The notes under the pieces are model-generated. The model was not told where the DNA came from and searched no databases. It worked only from the letters and a program-made list of their open reading frames with translations. From the NCBI GenBank assembly GCA_024642065.1, contig JAHEBW010000001.1, positions 62,001 through 126,000 on the forward strand: a stretch of DNA of 64,000 nt, in the 5' to 3' direction. A program made the translations under genes and the position numbers. The DNA is from Polynucleobacter sp. (lineage in GTDB: Bacteria; Pseudomonadota; Gammaproteobacteria; Burkholderiales; Burkholderiaceae). Every line of letters starts with the position of its first letter. The first letter of the stretch is position 1. This document shows, piece by piece, positions 43,091-51,644 of this stretch.

Positions 43091-43167
43091 TGGCCTGCCC
43101 AGCACGATTCGAACGTGCGACCTACGCCTTAGAAGGGCGGTGCTCTATCCAGCTGAGCTATGGGCAG
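43091..43167 (-). tRNA. tRNA-Arg (anticodon TCT)
   Basis: On the minus strand a complete cloverleaf of 77 bases can be folded. The acceptor is CTGCCCA/TGGGCAG, the D-stem GCTC/GAGC, the anticodon loop CTTCTAA, and the T-arm GCACG-TTCGAAT-CGTGC. The CCA end is encoded. The anticodon is TCT. The outermost anticodon-stem pair is a C/T mismatch. Confidence 0.95.
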
Positions 43168-43284
43168 TCTTTGATATGAAATGAGATTATAGCGGAGGTC
43201 TGGTATTGGAGAGTATTCCAGTTTGTTACTTGATTTGGCGGCTACAACTAGAATATATCTTTACTACCTTAATTGATCGCCAAT

Positions 43285-43635
43285 ATGTCTATCAAGATTT
43301 ATCACAACACTAAATGCAAAACATCACGTGATGTTTTAGAAATGATTCGCAATAAGGGTATTGAACCTGAAGTGATTATGTATTTAGAGACACCACCTAC
43401 CGAAACTGAATTACGTTCTTTGATTAAAAAGACTGGCGGCTCAGTGCGAGACATTCTTCGTCAAAAAGGCACACCCTATGATGAGTTAGATTTAGGGAAC
43501 CCAAAGTGGACCGATGAAGAACTGATTCAATTTATGCTTCAGCACCCCATCCTAATGAACCGCCCGATTGTTAGCAATTCAACAAAAGCTCGCCTTTGCA
43601 GACCCATTGAGACTGTTTTAGAACTATTGCCGTAA
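43285..43635 (+). CDS. Arsenate reductase, glutaredoxin-dependent ArsC/YffB family
   Basis: A 116-residue ArsC-fold protein. MSIKIYHNTKCKTSRDVLEMIRNKGIEPEVIMYLETPPT contains the active-site cysteine (NTKCKTSR). RPIVSNSTKARLCRPIETVL contains the conserved RPIV motif. It differs from the LMW-phosphatase-type ArsC of the ars operon at 15.5 kb. The start was set at ATG 43285 rather than TTG 43273. It is a lone gene; it may be a true arsenate reductase or a redox protein of the Spx/ArsC fold. Confidence 0.85.
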   Translation: MSIKIYHNTKCKTSRDVLEMIRNKGIEPEVIMYLETPPTETELRSLIKKTGGSVRDILRQKGTPYDELDLGNPKWTDEELIQFMLQHPILMNRPIVSNSTKARLCRPIETVLELLP

Positions 43636-43767
43636 GTTTTGCGTTGGCTTTGCCTGAGATGTTCTAGACATTTTTGGCACCAATTTATGGCATTTTTTCT
43701 TATTGCCCCACTTGAGATAGCCGGATAGGCTTGAGTATCAAATACAGATTTTTCAAGGGAGAGAAAA

Positions 43768-43971
43768 ATGGGTGAACTAGAAAAAGATGGTGACAAAAAA
43801 CTATTATCGTTTGCGGAAGGCGGCAATATCAAGCTCGATAGCCTGGGTGAAATGAGCTACGATGATTTAGAAGTTCTTTGTAATCAGTTACTTCAGTGGA
43901 AGTTGTTTGTTGCGAACCGCGAGTTTGTTGGCGAAGCCATTGGGCAATACATGACTAGTTCACTCAACTAA
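43768..43971 (+). CDS. Small protein, paralogue of the lysine-tailed protein at 17 kb
   Basis: A 67-residue protein with a good ribosome binding site (GGGAGAGAAAA before the ATG). The core IKLDSLGEMSYDDLEVLCNQLLQWKLFVANREFVGEAI aligns with INFKELPYEDLEELLEEIKKWCVYANGNKEKL of the product at 17021, sharing a YxDLExL...W...AN pattern. It lacks the lysine tail. It is probably helical; function unknown. It is convergent with the BLUF gene 29 bases away. Confidence 0.68.
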   Translation: MGELEKDGDKKLLSFAEGGNIKLDSLGEMSYDDLEVLCNQLLQWKLFVANREFVGEAIGQYMTSSLN

Positions 43972-44000
43972 TTTTTGCGTCTTGGACAAGAAATCCAGCC

Positions 44001-44492
44001 TCAAGCGCTGGCTTGTCCGCCCTGTTGCAATGGCTTACCACCCGGTTGATCAGCTACAGATCTCATTAAAGTCAAAATTTCCCTAGGCAATGCAGCTGCA
44101 CCATCTCTAAGACCCATTCTTAACTCGGGCACATATTTACTGATTTCATCAGATCCATAAAACTTCATAGAGCAATTAGTAAAGCGTCTTTTATTTAGCT
44201 TATCGATATCTAATATTTCAATATCTTTGTGTCGAGGGTCAGCGCAAATCGAAGCCCAGATAGGCGCAATAGTGGCTGGGTAACCTTCAAGAATTTGACC
44301 GTAAATACCATTGTCGTAAAACAAGACACCAGTGACTGCCGAATTTTTATTCCGGTGAACTGCGCCTTCCAATAAGTTCATCAAGCCCAAGATGCCAACA
44401 TCTTGACTGGCTTTACTGATGTAACTTAATTCAATGAGCTGCTCTGGATTAAAGCTGGAGAAATCGATTTGTGAATCTTCTAAAAATGCCAT
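44001..44492 (-). CDS. BLUF-domain blue-light sensor
   Basis: A 163-residue protein. BLUF blocks are LIELSYISKAS, NKNSAVTGVLFYDNGIYGQILEG, and ICADPRHKDIEIL...RRFTNCSMKF. The flavin-site residues are Y24, N48 and Q66 at AppA-like spacing (Y21, N45, Q63). M109 matches the conserved methionine, but the semi-conserved tryptophan (AppA W104) is C107. It should bind FAD and respond to blue light. No output domain is fused; about 30 C-terminal residues follow the BLUF core. The partner is unknown. Confidence 0.88.
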   Translation of the reverse strand: MAFLEDSQIDFSSFNPEQLIELSYISKASQDVGILGLMNLLEGAVHRNKNSAVTGVLFYDNGIYGQILEGYPATIAPIWASICADPRHKDIEILDIDKLNKRRFTNCSMKFYGSDEISKYVPELRMGLRDGAAALPREILTLMRSVADQPGGKPLQQGGQASA

Positions 44493-44691
44493 CTGGTACT
44501 TACTAATTAAACGTATAAATATTATGGTTATTTTAATAATTTAATTAGACAAAAGCATCAGGATTAGCCCTACGTCTAAGGCATAAATTAGACAAATTTT
44601 GAGAAAGATCAAATAGCCTGGAACACTGGCATCAAGCTAGTTTGGTTCTTTGTTTACTTTTGAGGATATATCACTTAAGCAGAAAGCTAAG

Positions 44692-44768
44692 TGGTCGGAG
44701 TACAAGGATTCGAACCTTGGACCCCCTGGTCCCAAACCAGGTGCGCTACCAGACTGCGCCACACTCCG
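44692..44768 (-). tRNA. tRNA-Pro (anticodon TGG)
   Basis: A 77-base cloverleaf on the minus strand has acceptor CGGAGTG/TACTCCG with a terminal G-T pair, D-stem GCGC/GCGC, anticodon arm CCTGG-TTTGGGA-CCAGG and T-arm CAAGG-TTCGAAT-CCTTG. The CCA end is encoded. The anticodon is TGG. Confidence 0.95.
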
Positions 44769-44887
44769 ACTAAGACCAACATTGTAACCTATGGGCCCTT
44801 CATTGGCAAATATATTGATCTGCCACAGAGCTAAAAGCAGCTCTAAACGACTGTAATTGTTGGGTTTTTAAGTGCTACTAGAGTGGA

Positions 44888-46234
44888 TTAAACAGGCACA
44901 ACTGCTGCTATTTTTTGGGCCAAATCTTTCGATTGCTGAGCATTTTGTGCTTCCACCATGACACGCAATAAAGGCTCAGTACCCGAGGCTCTGATTAATA
45001 CACGGCCAGTGCCGTTGAGTTCTTTTTCAGCTTGTTGAACTGCTGCTTTGAGTTTGGCATCTGATTGCCAGTCATAACCTTGTTTGTAACGAACATTGTT
45101 TAATGTCTGCGGGAACAAAGTAACTTTTTGTAAAAGCTCAGCCAAACTTTGATGGCTTTGCTTCATGGCAGATAACACTTGAAGTGCAGCAACGATGCCG
45201 TCACCCGTGGTGTGTTTATCTAAACAAATCAGATGGCCCGAACCTTCACCACCTAATAACCAAGACTTTTCTTTTAATTGCTCAAGCACATATCTATCGC
45301 CCACCTTGGCGCGTAAAAAGCCAATGCCTTCTGCTTGAATGGCTTGCTCAATAGCTAAGTTAGTCATGAGTGTACCAACAACGCCCTCCACTTTTTCGCC
45401 AGCATCTTTTCTAGCTTTAGCGATCAAGTAAAGAAGCTCATCACCATTGAAGAGTCTGCCAGTATGGTCAACTAACTGAAGACGATCAGCATCACCGTCC
45501 AGGGCAATACCTAAATGCGCTTTTTCTTCTTTAACTTTTTCAATCAATGCTTGAGGGGCTGTAGCACCTACACCATCATTGATATTTTTACCGTTTGGAT
45601 GGATACCAATCGATACCACCTCAGCACCTAACTCATGAAAGACATGAGGAGCAATGTGATACGCCGCACCGTGCGCACAATCCACCACCAACTTCAAACC
45701 ATGCAAGTTCAAGTGATTAGGGAAAGTGCTTTTACAAAATTCGATATATCTACCAGTTGCATCATCTAAACGTTTGGCTTTACCCAAGCGTGCAGAGTCG
45801 ACGCAATTCATGGGCTCATTCAGTGCAGCCTCAATCTCTAATTCAACAGCATCATCTAATTTGTCACCATTGGCAGAAAAGAATTTAATGCCGTTATCGT
45901 GATAAGGATTGTGTGAAGCAGAGATCACCACACCCGCTGATAGTCTTAATGTCCTAGTGAGGTAAGCAATCGCTGGTGTAGGCATTGGGCCACACAACAT
46001 CACATCAACACCAGCTGCTGAGAAACCAGCTTCTAAAGCTGCTTCAAGTAAGTAACCAGATACACGCGTATCTTTACCAATCAATACAACTGGCTTGCCG
46101 TGAGCATGATTTTGAGAATGCTTGGCCAAGACTTGTCCAGCCGCATATCCTAAGCGCATTACAAAATCAGGAATAATCGGAAATTGACCGACTTCCCCAC
46201 GAATTCCATCTGTACCGAAATATTGACGTGTCAT
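44888..46234 (-). CDS. glmM: Phosphoglucosamine mutase
   Basis: A 448-residue phosphohexomutase. [18 protein letters not shown] at the N-terminus, the phosphoserine loop [20 protein letters not shown], the metal loop [23 protein letters not shown] and the C-terminal [15 protein letters not shown] are in order. It interconverts glucosamine-6-phosphate and -1-phosphate for peptidoglycan and LPS. It follows folP by 9 bases, as in E. coli. Confidence 0.97.
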   Translation of the reverse strand: MTRQYFGTDGIRGEVGQFPIIPDFVMRLGYAAGQVLAKHSQNHAHGKPVVLIGKDTRVSGYLLEAALEAGFSAAGVDVMLCGPMPTPAIAYLTRTLRLSAGVVISASHNPYHDNGIKFFSANGDKLDDAVELEIEAALNEPMNCVDSARLGKAKRLDDATGRYIEFCKSTFPNHLNLHGLKLVVDCAHGAAYHIAPHVFHELGAEVVSIGIHPNGKNINDGVGATAPQALIEKVKEEKAHLGIALDGDADRLQLVDHTGRLFNGDELLYLIAKARKDAGEKVEGVVGTLMTNLAIEQAIQAEGIGFLRAKVGDRYVLEQLKEKSWLLGGEGSGHLICLDKHTTGDGIVAALQVLSAMKQSHQSLAELLQKVTLFPQTLNNVRYKQGYDWQSDAKLKAAVQQAEKELNGTGRVLIRASGTEPLLRVMVEAQNAQQSKDLAQKIAAVVPV

Positions 46235-46243
46235 ATATGTATT

Positions 46244-47104
46244 TTATAAGTATTCTTGAGCGGCTGACCAAATTTTGACTGCATCCACAGTTTCAGCCAC
46301 ATCATGCACGCGAACGATCTTGGCGCCCCGTTCAACCGCCATCTGAGCAGCACTGACGCTAGCCGTCACTCGATGCCCGATATCTCTGCCAGTAATTTGA
46401 CCCAAACTATTTTTTCTGGAGATGCCAGCGACTACTGCAAAGTCATGTTGGCAGAATTGATGGAACTGAGCCAACATGGTCATATTGTGTTCAAGCGTTT
46501 TGCCAAAACCAAAACCTGGATCAATTGCGATGCGTTGTCGATCAATGCCTTCATCCTCTAGAGCAACACAGCGCTCCATTAAGAAACCATTCACCTCTGA
46601 AATAACATTGTCGTAATGCGGATCGAACTGCATCGTTGTTGGATCTTTTTGCATATGCATCAAGATCAAACCACACTGACTATTTGAAATAGCTTCTATC
46701 GCATGAGGCTGCCTAAAAGCCCAAATGTCATTAATGCAATCAACGCCCAAATCAATAGCGGCTGACATCACTTTGGCTTTGTAGGTGTCAACTGAGATCG
46801 CAACAGATGCTCCCTTAAGACCTTCCAATACCGGCATCACACGATCAAGCTCTTCTTGTAAAGAGAGTGGCTCTGATCCAGGGCGACTCGACTCACCACC
46901 CACATCAATCATTTCTGCGCCCTCAGAGATCAACTGCTCAGCATGACGCAATGCTGCATCACGGCCAGCATACTGACCACCATCAGAAAATGAATCCGGT
47001 GTGACGTTCAAGATCCCCATCACCACTGGTGAGGTTCTTTGCGTCCAATCAAAAAGAAAACGCCCGCAGCGCCATGCCACGGGCGTTATATGTTGCTTCA
47101 CCAT
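46244..47104 (-). CDS. folP: Dihydropteroate synthase
   Basis: A 286-residue TIM-barrel enzyme: VMGILNVTPDSFSDGGQY, GAEMIDVGGESSRPGSEPL, DCINDIWAFRQP, IAIDPGFGFGKTLEHNMTML and AVVAGISRKNSLGQITGR. It couples p-aminobenzoate with the pterin pyrophosphate in folate synthesis and is the sulfonamide target. Its start overlaps the ftsH stop by 1 base. Confidence 0.97.
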   Translation of the reverse strand: MVKQHITPVAWRCGRFLFDWTQRTSPVVMGILNVTPDSFSDGGQYAGRDAALRHAEQLISEGAEMIDVGGESSRPGSEPLSLQEELDRVMPVLEGLKGASVAISVDTYKAKVMSAAIDLGVDCINDIWAFRQPHAIEAISNSQCGLILMHMQKDPTTMQFDPHYDNVISEVNGFLMERCVALEDEGIDRQRIAIDPGFGFGKTLEHNMTMLAQFHQFCQHDFAVVAGISRKNSLGQITGRDIGHRVTASVSAAQMAVERGAKIVRVHDVAETVDAVKIWSAAQEYL

Positions 47105-48984
47105 TAGGCCGCCGCTGGAGCGCCGCCCTCAGCGACAACAGGTGTGCCACCTGATGGACCGCCGCTAGGTGTAGTTGGTGGGTATTTAGGTGGGCGTGGA
47201 TCTTTACCAGCCATGATGTCACTCACCTGATCAGCATCAATGGTTTCCCATTCAAGCAATGCCTTCACCATCACTTCTACTTTGTCTTTATTCTCTTCAA
47301 GAATCTTTTTAGCTACCGCATATTGTCTGTCCAAGATCGCACGGATCTCAACGTCCACTTTTTGCTGCGTAGCTTCAGAAACTGATTTAGAGCTCATAGG
47401 TCCAAAAATACCTGGTTGATCTGCATCGACATAAACCATCGTGCCAAGCACTTCACTCATACCGTAACGAGTCACCATGTCACGTGCCATTTTTGTAGCG
47501 CGTTCAAAGTCATTCGATGCACCTGTACTGCTAGAGTTCAAGAAAATCTCTTCAGCTAAACGGCCGCCAAACAAGATAGAAATTTCTTCTAGCATTTTGT
47601 CTTTGTACATATTGACTCTGTCGTGCTCAGGCAACTGCCATGTCACACCCAAAGCCCAACCACGAGGCATGATGCTGACCTTATGAACCGGATCAGCCTT
47701 TGGCAAGACCTTGGCAACTACTGCGTGACCTGACTCGTGATAAGCCGTATTGCGACGCTCTTCTTCACGCATCACTGCTGACTTACGCTCGGGACCCATA
47801 AAGATTTTGTCTTTAGCATCTTCGAAGTCTTGCATGTCTACCGTGCGCTTATTGCGACGTGCCGCAAACAAAGCTGATTCGTTCACTAAGTTAGCTAAAT
47901 CTGCACCTGAGAAACCTGGAGTACCACGTGCCAATACTGCTGCATCAACGTCGCTGTTGATAGGCACTTTGCGCATATGTACTTTAAGAATCTGCTCACG
48001 ACCACGAATATCAGGTAAACCAACGTGTACTTGACGGTCAAAACGACCTGGACGCAATAAAGCCTTATCTAAAACATCAGAACGGTTAGTAGCGGCAATC
48101 ACGATCACACCACTGTTCGGCTCAAAACCATCCATCTCAACCAACATTTGGTTCAATGTTTGTTCGCGCTCATCGTTACCGCCACCAGTACCTGATCCAC
48201 GATGACGACCCACCGCATCGATCTCGTCAATAAAGATGATGCATGGCGCTTGCTTCTTAGCGTTCTCGAACATATCGCGAACACGTGCAGCACCCACACC
48301 CACAAACATCTCAACGAAGTCTGAGCCAGAGATCGCAAAAAAAGGTACCTTAGCTTCACCTGCAATGGCTTTGGCTAATAAAGTTTTACCTGTTCCTGGA
48401 GGACCTACTAAAAGAACGCCTCTTGGAATATGACCACCTAATTTTTGGAACTTAGTAGGGTCTTTTAAGAAATCAACTAATTCGAATACTTCTTCTTTAG
48501 CTTCATCACATCCAGCAACATCAGCAAATGTGATGGCATTGGTGTTCTCATCAATTAAACGAGCTTTTGATTTACCAAAGGAGAAAGCACCGCCTTTGCC
48601 GCCACCTTGCATCTGACGCATCATCAAGAACCAGAAACCAATGATCAATAGTGTTGGGCCAAGATAGTAAAGCGCAGACACTAACAAGCTTTGCTCTTCT
48701 TCAGCCTTGCCTGTTACCTGAACGCCAAACTTCATGAGGTCACCCACCATCCAGATATCTCCCGGGCTGATCACAGAATACTTCTGACCATCAATTGGAG
48801 TTACTTGGATATTGCGACCCTGAACGTCAACTCTTTTAACTTTGCCATTTTTGGCATCATCCATAAATTGAGTATATGTAACGTTTTCAGCAGCGCGAGG
48901 CTTATCAAATTGTTTGAAAACAGTGAATAGCACGAGGCCTACGATCAGCCACACACCAACCTTCTGTATCAAATTATTATTCAC
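47104..48984 (-). CDS. ftsH: ATP-dependent zinc metalloprotease FtsH
   Basis: A 626-residue membrane AAA+ protease. Two N-terminal membrane segments ([15 protein letters not shown] and [20 protein letters not shown]) precede the AAA domain (Walker [18 protein letters not shown], Walker [25 protein letters not shown], pore FVEMFVG). The zinc site is HESGH in [12 protein letters not shown]. The C-terminal tail is proline/glycine rich. It degrades LpxC, sigma-32 and damaged membrane proteins. The order rlmE-ftsH-folP-glmM is the conserved one. Confidence 0.97.
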   Translation of the reverse strand: MNNNLIQKVGVWLIVGLVLFTVFKQFDKPRAAENVTYTQFMDDAKNGKVKRVDVQGRNIQVTPIDGQKYSVISPGDIWMVGDLMKFGVQVTGKAEEEQSLLVSALYYLGPTLLIIGFWFLMMRQMQGGGKGGAFSFGKSKARLIDENTNAITFADVAGCDEAKEEVFELVDFLKDPTKFQKLGGHIPRGVLLVGPPGTGKTLLAKAIAGEAKVPFFAISGSDFVEMFVGVGAARVRDMFENAKKQAPCIIFIDEIDAVGRHRGSGTGGGNDEREQTLNQMLVEMDGFEPNSGVIVIAATNRSDVLDKALLRPGRFDRQVHVGLPDIRGREQILKVHMRKVPINSDVDAAVLARGTPGFSGADLANLVNESALFAARRNKRTVDMQDFEDAKDKIFMGPERKSAVMREEERRNTAYHESGHAVVAKVLPKADPVHKVSIMPRGWALGVTWQLPEHDRVNMYKDKMLEEISILFGGRLAEEIFLNSSSTGASNDFERATKMARDMVTRYGMSEVLGTMVYVDADQPGIFGPMSSKSVSEATQQKVDVEIRAILDRQYAVAKKILEENKDKVEVMVKALLEWETIDADQVSDIMAGKDPRPPKYPPTTPSGGPSGGTPVVAEGGAPAAA

Positions 48985-49132
48985 AAAGCCTCCTTAAGGC
49001 AGATATATCTATACACATATGATTCTACTCTCTCCACTTTTCAAGTGCTTGACTAAAAAAATGGGGAATTCCCATATATTTATTGTGGTTTTAAGCGTTT
49101 TTGAACTTTTCAATGACGCTCAAAAGATCAAC

Positions 49133-49804
49133 TTACTTGAGATGTTTACCTAAAAGGAAGGTCTCTGCAGATTTATCTCGAGAAGCCTTAGGTTTTCTAG
49201 GAGAAACCACCTTAAAGACCTTTTTAAATGATTCCACGATTTGGCTATATCCACTGCCATGGAAGCACTTGATTAAGAGAGCGCCGTTGGGCTTTAAGTG
49301 TGCCTGGGCAAACTCTAATGCTAAATCTGCCAAATGCCCCATACGTGCAGCATCCGCAGTCGATACGCCGGAGAGATTAGGCGCCATATCAGACAGCACC
49401 AAATCTACTTGAGGGCCATCTGCAGGGTTACCTGGCAATAGGGCCTCAAACTGCTTTAACACCTCGTCTTCACGGAAGTCACCCTGAAGATAGGTCACAT
49501 CAGCAATTTCATCCATCGGCAATATATCAATGGCCACAATCGTGCCATGTGGTTTGCCATCAGCTACGTTGGGGTTCTTTTTACCAAACTCCACCAAACG
49601 GTTACGAGCATATTGAGACCAACTTCCAGGAGTACTTCCCAAGTCCACTACCACCATGCCAGGACCAATCAAACGATCCTGCTCATCAATCTCTTTGAGC
49701 TTATAAGCAGCGCGTGCGCGATAACCCTCTCTCTGCGCCATCTTGACGTAGGGATCATTGAGATGGTCATTTAGCCAATCTTTATTAAATTTATTCTTTG
49801 CCAC
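49133..49804 (-). CDS. rlmE: 23S rRNA (uridine-2'-O-) methyltransferase RlmE (FtsJ)
   Basis: A 223-residue enzyme: [26 protein letters not shown], the SAM site [15 protein letters not shown], catalytic D in [21 protein letters not shown] and LIKCFHGSG with the catalytic lysine. It methylates U2552 of 23S rRNA. It is transcribed towards ftsH, 149 bases away, and divergently from yhbY. Confidence 0.95.
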   Translation of the reverse strand: MAKNKFNKDWLNDHLNDPYVKMAQREGYRARAAYKLKEIDEQDRLIGPGMVVVDLGSTPGSWSQYARNRLVEFGKKNPNVADGKPHGTIVAIDILPMDEIADVTYLQGDFREDEVLKQFEALLPGNPADGPQVDLVLSDMAPNLSGVSTADAARMGHLADLALEFAQAHLKPNGALLIKCFHGSGYSQIVESFKKVFKVVSPRKPKASRDKSAETFLLGKHLK

Positions 49805-49975
49805 ACTTACCTGCTTCCTACTGATTGATTGCTACAAACAGCTTATTTTGTTAATTTTTAGTAATTATGCGAATTAATTAAGCACTTAATACCCTATTTT
49901 CCGCTGTTTTTGACTCAGTTCCACATTTACCTGCAATTTAATGGCTTATCATATGGGACTTCCAAAGAAATACCT

Positions 49976-50452
49976 ATGCCAAAACTAGAATTATCCTCTG
50001 CCGAACGTTCGGCACACCGCTCAGACGCTCATGCGTTAAAACCTATTGTTCTTATTGGTGCTGATGGCTTAACGCCTGCAGTAGTCAAAGAAGTGAACAA
50101 TGGCCTCAATTTCCACGGCTTGATTAAAGTTCGTGTCTTTGGTGACGACCGCGAAGCGCGCGTTGCCATCTATGAACAACTTTGCGATGAGCTATCAGCT
50201 GCCCCTATTCAGCACATTGGCAAGCTCTTAGTTCTTTACAGACCTAAAGTTGAAAGAGAGTCCGAAGATAAACGTCGCAGCAAGAAGAGCGGCCCTAAGG
50301 TGGTGATGGTGAAAAAATTCACTCGCAACCCACAGCGTCGTCCTAAACCAGTTGCAACAACCGTTCTTGGTAACGAACGCGTAGCCGCAGGCGGCCAAGT
50401 AAAAAGAGCCAAACCTCGCCAGACCAGCGTTAAGAAACGCCAGCTCGGCTAA
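49976..50452 (+). CDS. yhbY: CRS1/YhbY-type RNA-binding protein
   Basis: About 158 residues from ATG 49976 (MPKLELSSAERSAHRSDAHALKPIVLIGADGLTPAVVKEVNNGLNFHGLIKVRVFGDDREAR). The GADGLT element (GxxG type) and IKV are the YhbY KH-like fold. After residue about 100 there is a lysine/arginine-rich tail (RKVAR-like, KPRQTSVKKRQL), longer than in E. coli YhbY. It binds pre-50S ribosomal particles. The ORF-track TTG start 66 bases upstream is unlikely. It ends at a strong terminator. Confidence 0.85.
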   Translation: MPKLELSSAERSAHRSDAHALKPIVLIGADGLTPAVVKEVNNGLNFHGLIKVRVFGDDREARVAIYEQLCDELSAAPIQHIGKLLVLYRPKVERESEDKRRSKKSGPKVVMVKKFTRNPQRRPKPVATTVLGNERVAAGGQVKRAKPRQTSVKKRQLG

Positions 50453-50474
50453 AAGTTTTTTATTACTTCTAATG

Positions 50475-50506
50475 AATAAGCCACCTTTCGGTGGCTTATT
50501 TTTTTC
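50475..50506 (+). terminator. Rho-independent terminator after yhbY
   Basis: AATAAGCCACC / GGTGGCTTATT hairpin with a TTTC loop, followed by a T run. Confidence 0.92.
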
Positions 50507-50535
50507 TTTGAATCTTCTTTGAATCTTCTTTGAGT
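50504..50535. repeat. Short tandem repeat (TTCTTTGAATC, about 2.5 copies)
   Basis: The unit CTTTGAATCTT recurs at an 11-base period immediately after the yhbY terminator. It is noncoding and has no clear function. Confidence 0.7.
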
Positions 50536-50569
50536 TTTCTGTGTATTGCTCTTGTTGTTGATTGAGATC

Positions 50570-51040
50570 TTAATTAACAGGCTTAGTTAAGCGCCACATC
50601 AACACCAAACCAATCAAGGATTGCAATAGGTACAGAGCGCTAGAAACACCATGTAAGCGGCCAAATGATTCAGCCAAAGGTGACAACATCACAGGAAAGC
50701 CATGACTCAAAGCTTCAACTCTTAAAGAGTTCATCATCGGCTGCAAGACAAAGGCCGTCGTGGCCGCACAAACCACCATCGCCAATAAATACCAACGAAT
50801 ATTTTTATAACGCTGTAAACCACGCTTCACCAATAAGTTGGCAAACACAATCAGTGCAACGCCTAACACCATGCTGATGGTGCCTTCAATCCTAAACAAA
50901 GCACCAGCCACCATACCTGCCACTTGGCGATCAGTTAGTGTTGCAAACAAAGTGGGCGCAACAACATAACCAATCGTCACAAGCGTACCCACCCAAAGCG
51001 TTAGGATAAATACAAACAGTCTTTGAGCAGTGATGTGCAT
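50570..51040 (-). CDS. DUF4149 family membrane protein
   Basis: A 156-residue protein with four hydrophobic segments: LFVFILTLWVGTLVTIGYVVAPTLF, MVLGVALIVFANLLV, WYLLAMVVCAATTAFVL and YLLQSLIGLVLMW. The pattern VAPTLFATLTDRQVAGMVAGALFR and LHGVSS is that of DUF4149. Function unknown. It follows greA by 12 bases and is probably cotranscribed. Confidence 0.75.
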   Translation of the reverse strand: MHITAQRLFVFILTLWVGTLVTIGYVVAPTLFATLTDRQVAGMVAGALFRIEGTISMVLGVALIVFANLLVKRGLQRYKNIRWYLLAMVVCAATTAFVLQPMMNSLRVEALSHGFPVMLSPLAESFGRLHGVSSALYLLQSLIGLVLMWRLTKPVN

Positions 51041-51052
51041 GTGATGAATAGC

Positions 51053-51529
51053 TTAGATGTAATTAACGCTTAGGATTTCAACTTCACGATTGCCACCTGG
51101 TGATGAGAATGTAGCCACATCACCTTCTTCTTTGCCAATCAATGCACGAGCGATCGGTGAGCTAATAGAGATCTTGCCAGCATCTAAATCGGCCTCATCA
51201 TCACCAACGATTTGGTATTTGGCTTTTTTGCCATCTTCCAAATCTTCTAATTCAACAGTAGCGCCAAAAACAATACGGCCTTCTACATCGAGTGTGCTTG
51301 GATCAATAATTTGAGCAGCAGCTAGCTTGCCTTCTAGCTCTTGAATACGGCCTTCAATAAATGCCTGCTTTTCTTTAGCAGCATCGTATTCAGCATTTTC
51401 AGACAAGTCACCCTGGGCACGAGCTTCAGAGATAGAGTTGATCACCGCTGGGCGTTCAACGTGCTTCAAATTATGTAGCTCTTGCTTTAAAAGCTCAGCG
51501 CCATGTCTTGTAATAGGAATCGTACTCAT
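51053..51529 (-). CDS. greA: Transcription elongation factor GreA
   Basis: A 158-residue Gre[63 protein letters not shown] is the coiled-coil with the two acidic tip residues (D-x-x-E). The C-terminal FKBP-like domain follows: [51 protein letters not shown]. It restarts backtracked RNA polymerase. It lies downstream of carB. Confidence 0.96.
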   Translation of the reverse strand: MSTIPITRHGAELLKQELHNLKHVERPAVINSISEARAQGDLSENAEYDAAKEKQAFIEGRIQELEGKLAAAQIIDPSTLDVEGRIVFGATVELEDLEDGKKAKYQIVGDDEADLDAGKISISSPIARALIGKEEGDVATFSSPGGNREVEILSVNYI

Positions 51530-51563
51530 GAATCTACATCCAAACTCTAATTAATTGAAGAAG

Positions 51564-51593
51564 AAATGACTGGTAGTGAACTACCAGTCATTT
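51564..51593 (-). terminator. Hairpin between carB and greA
   Basis: AAATGACTGGTAGT / ACTACCAGTCATTT stem. The T run is strong on the plus strand and weaker (TTTCTTCTTC) on the minus strand, where carB and greA are read. It may be a partial terminator separating carB from greA. Confidence 0.7.
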
Positions 51594-51644
51594 TTGTTTT
51601 TTACAGCTTAATTTTATATCTATGTTGATATTTAGGTTGCTATC

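Noticed and set aside
49060-49078. GGGAATTCCC palindrome and CCCCAT upstream of ftsH (possible heat-shock promoter)
   Set aside because: CTTGAAA and CCCCAT are present but in the wrong order and spacing for a sigma-32 promoter, so I do not call one.
50504-50535. Tandem 11-base repeat as a CRISPR or binding array
   Set aside because: Only about 2.5 direct copies without spacers; it is a simple local duplication.
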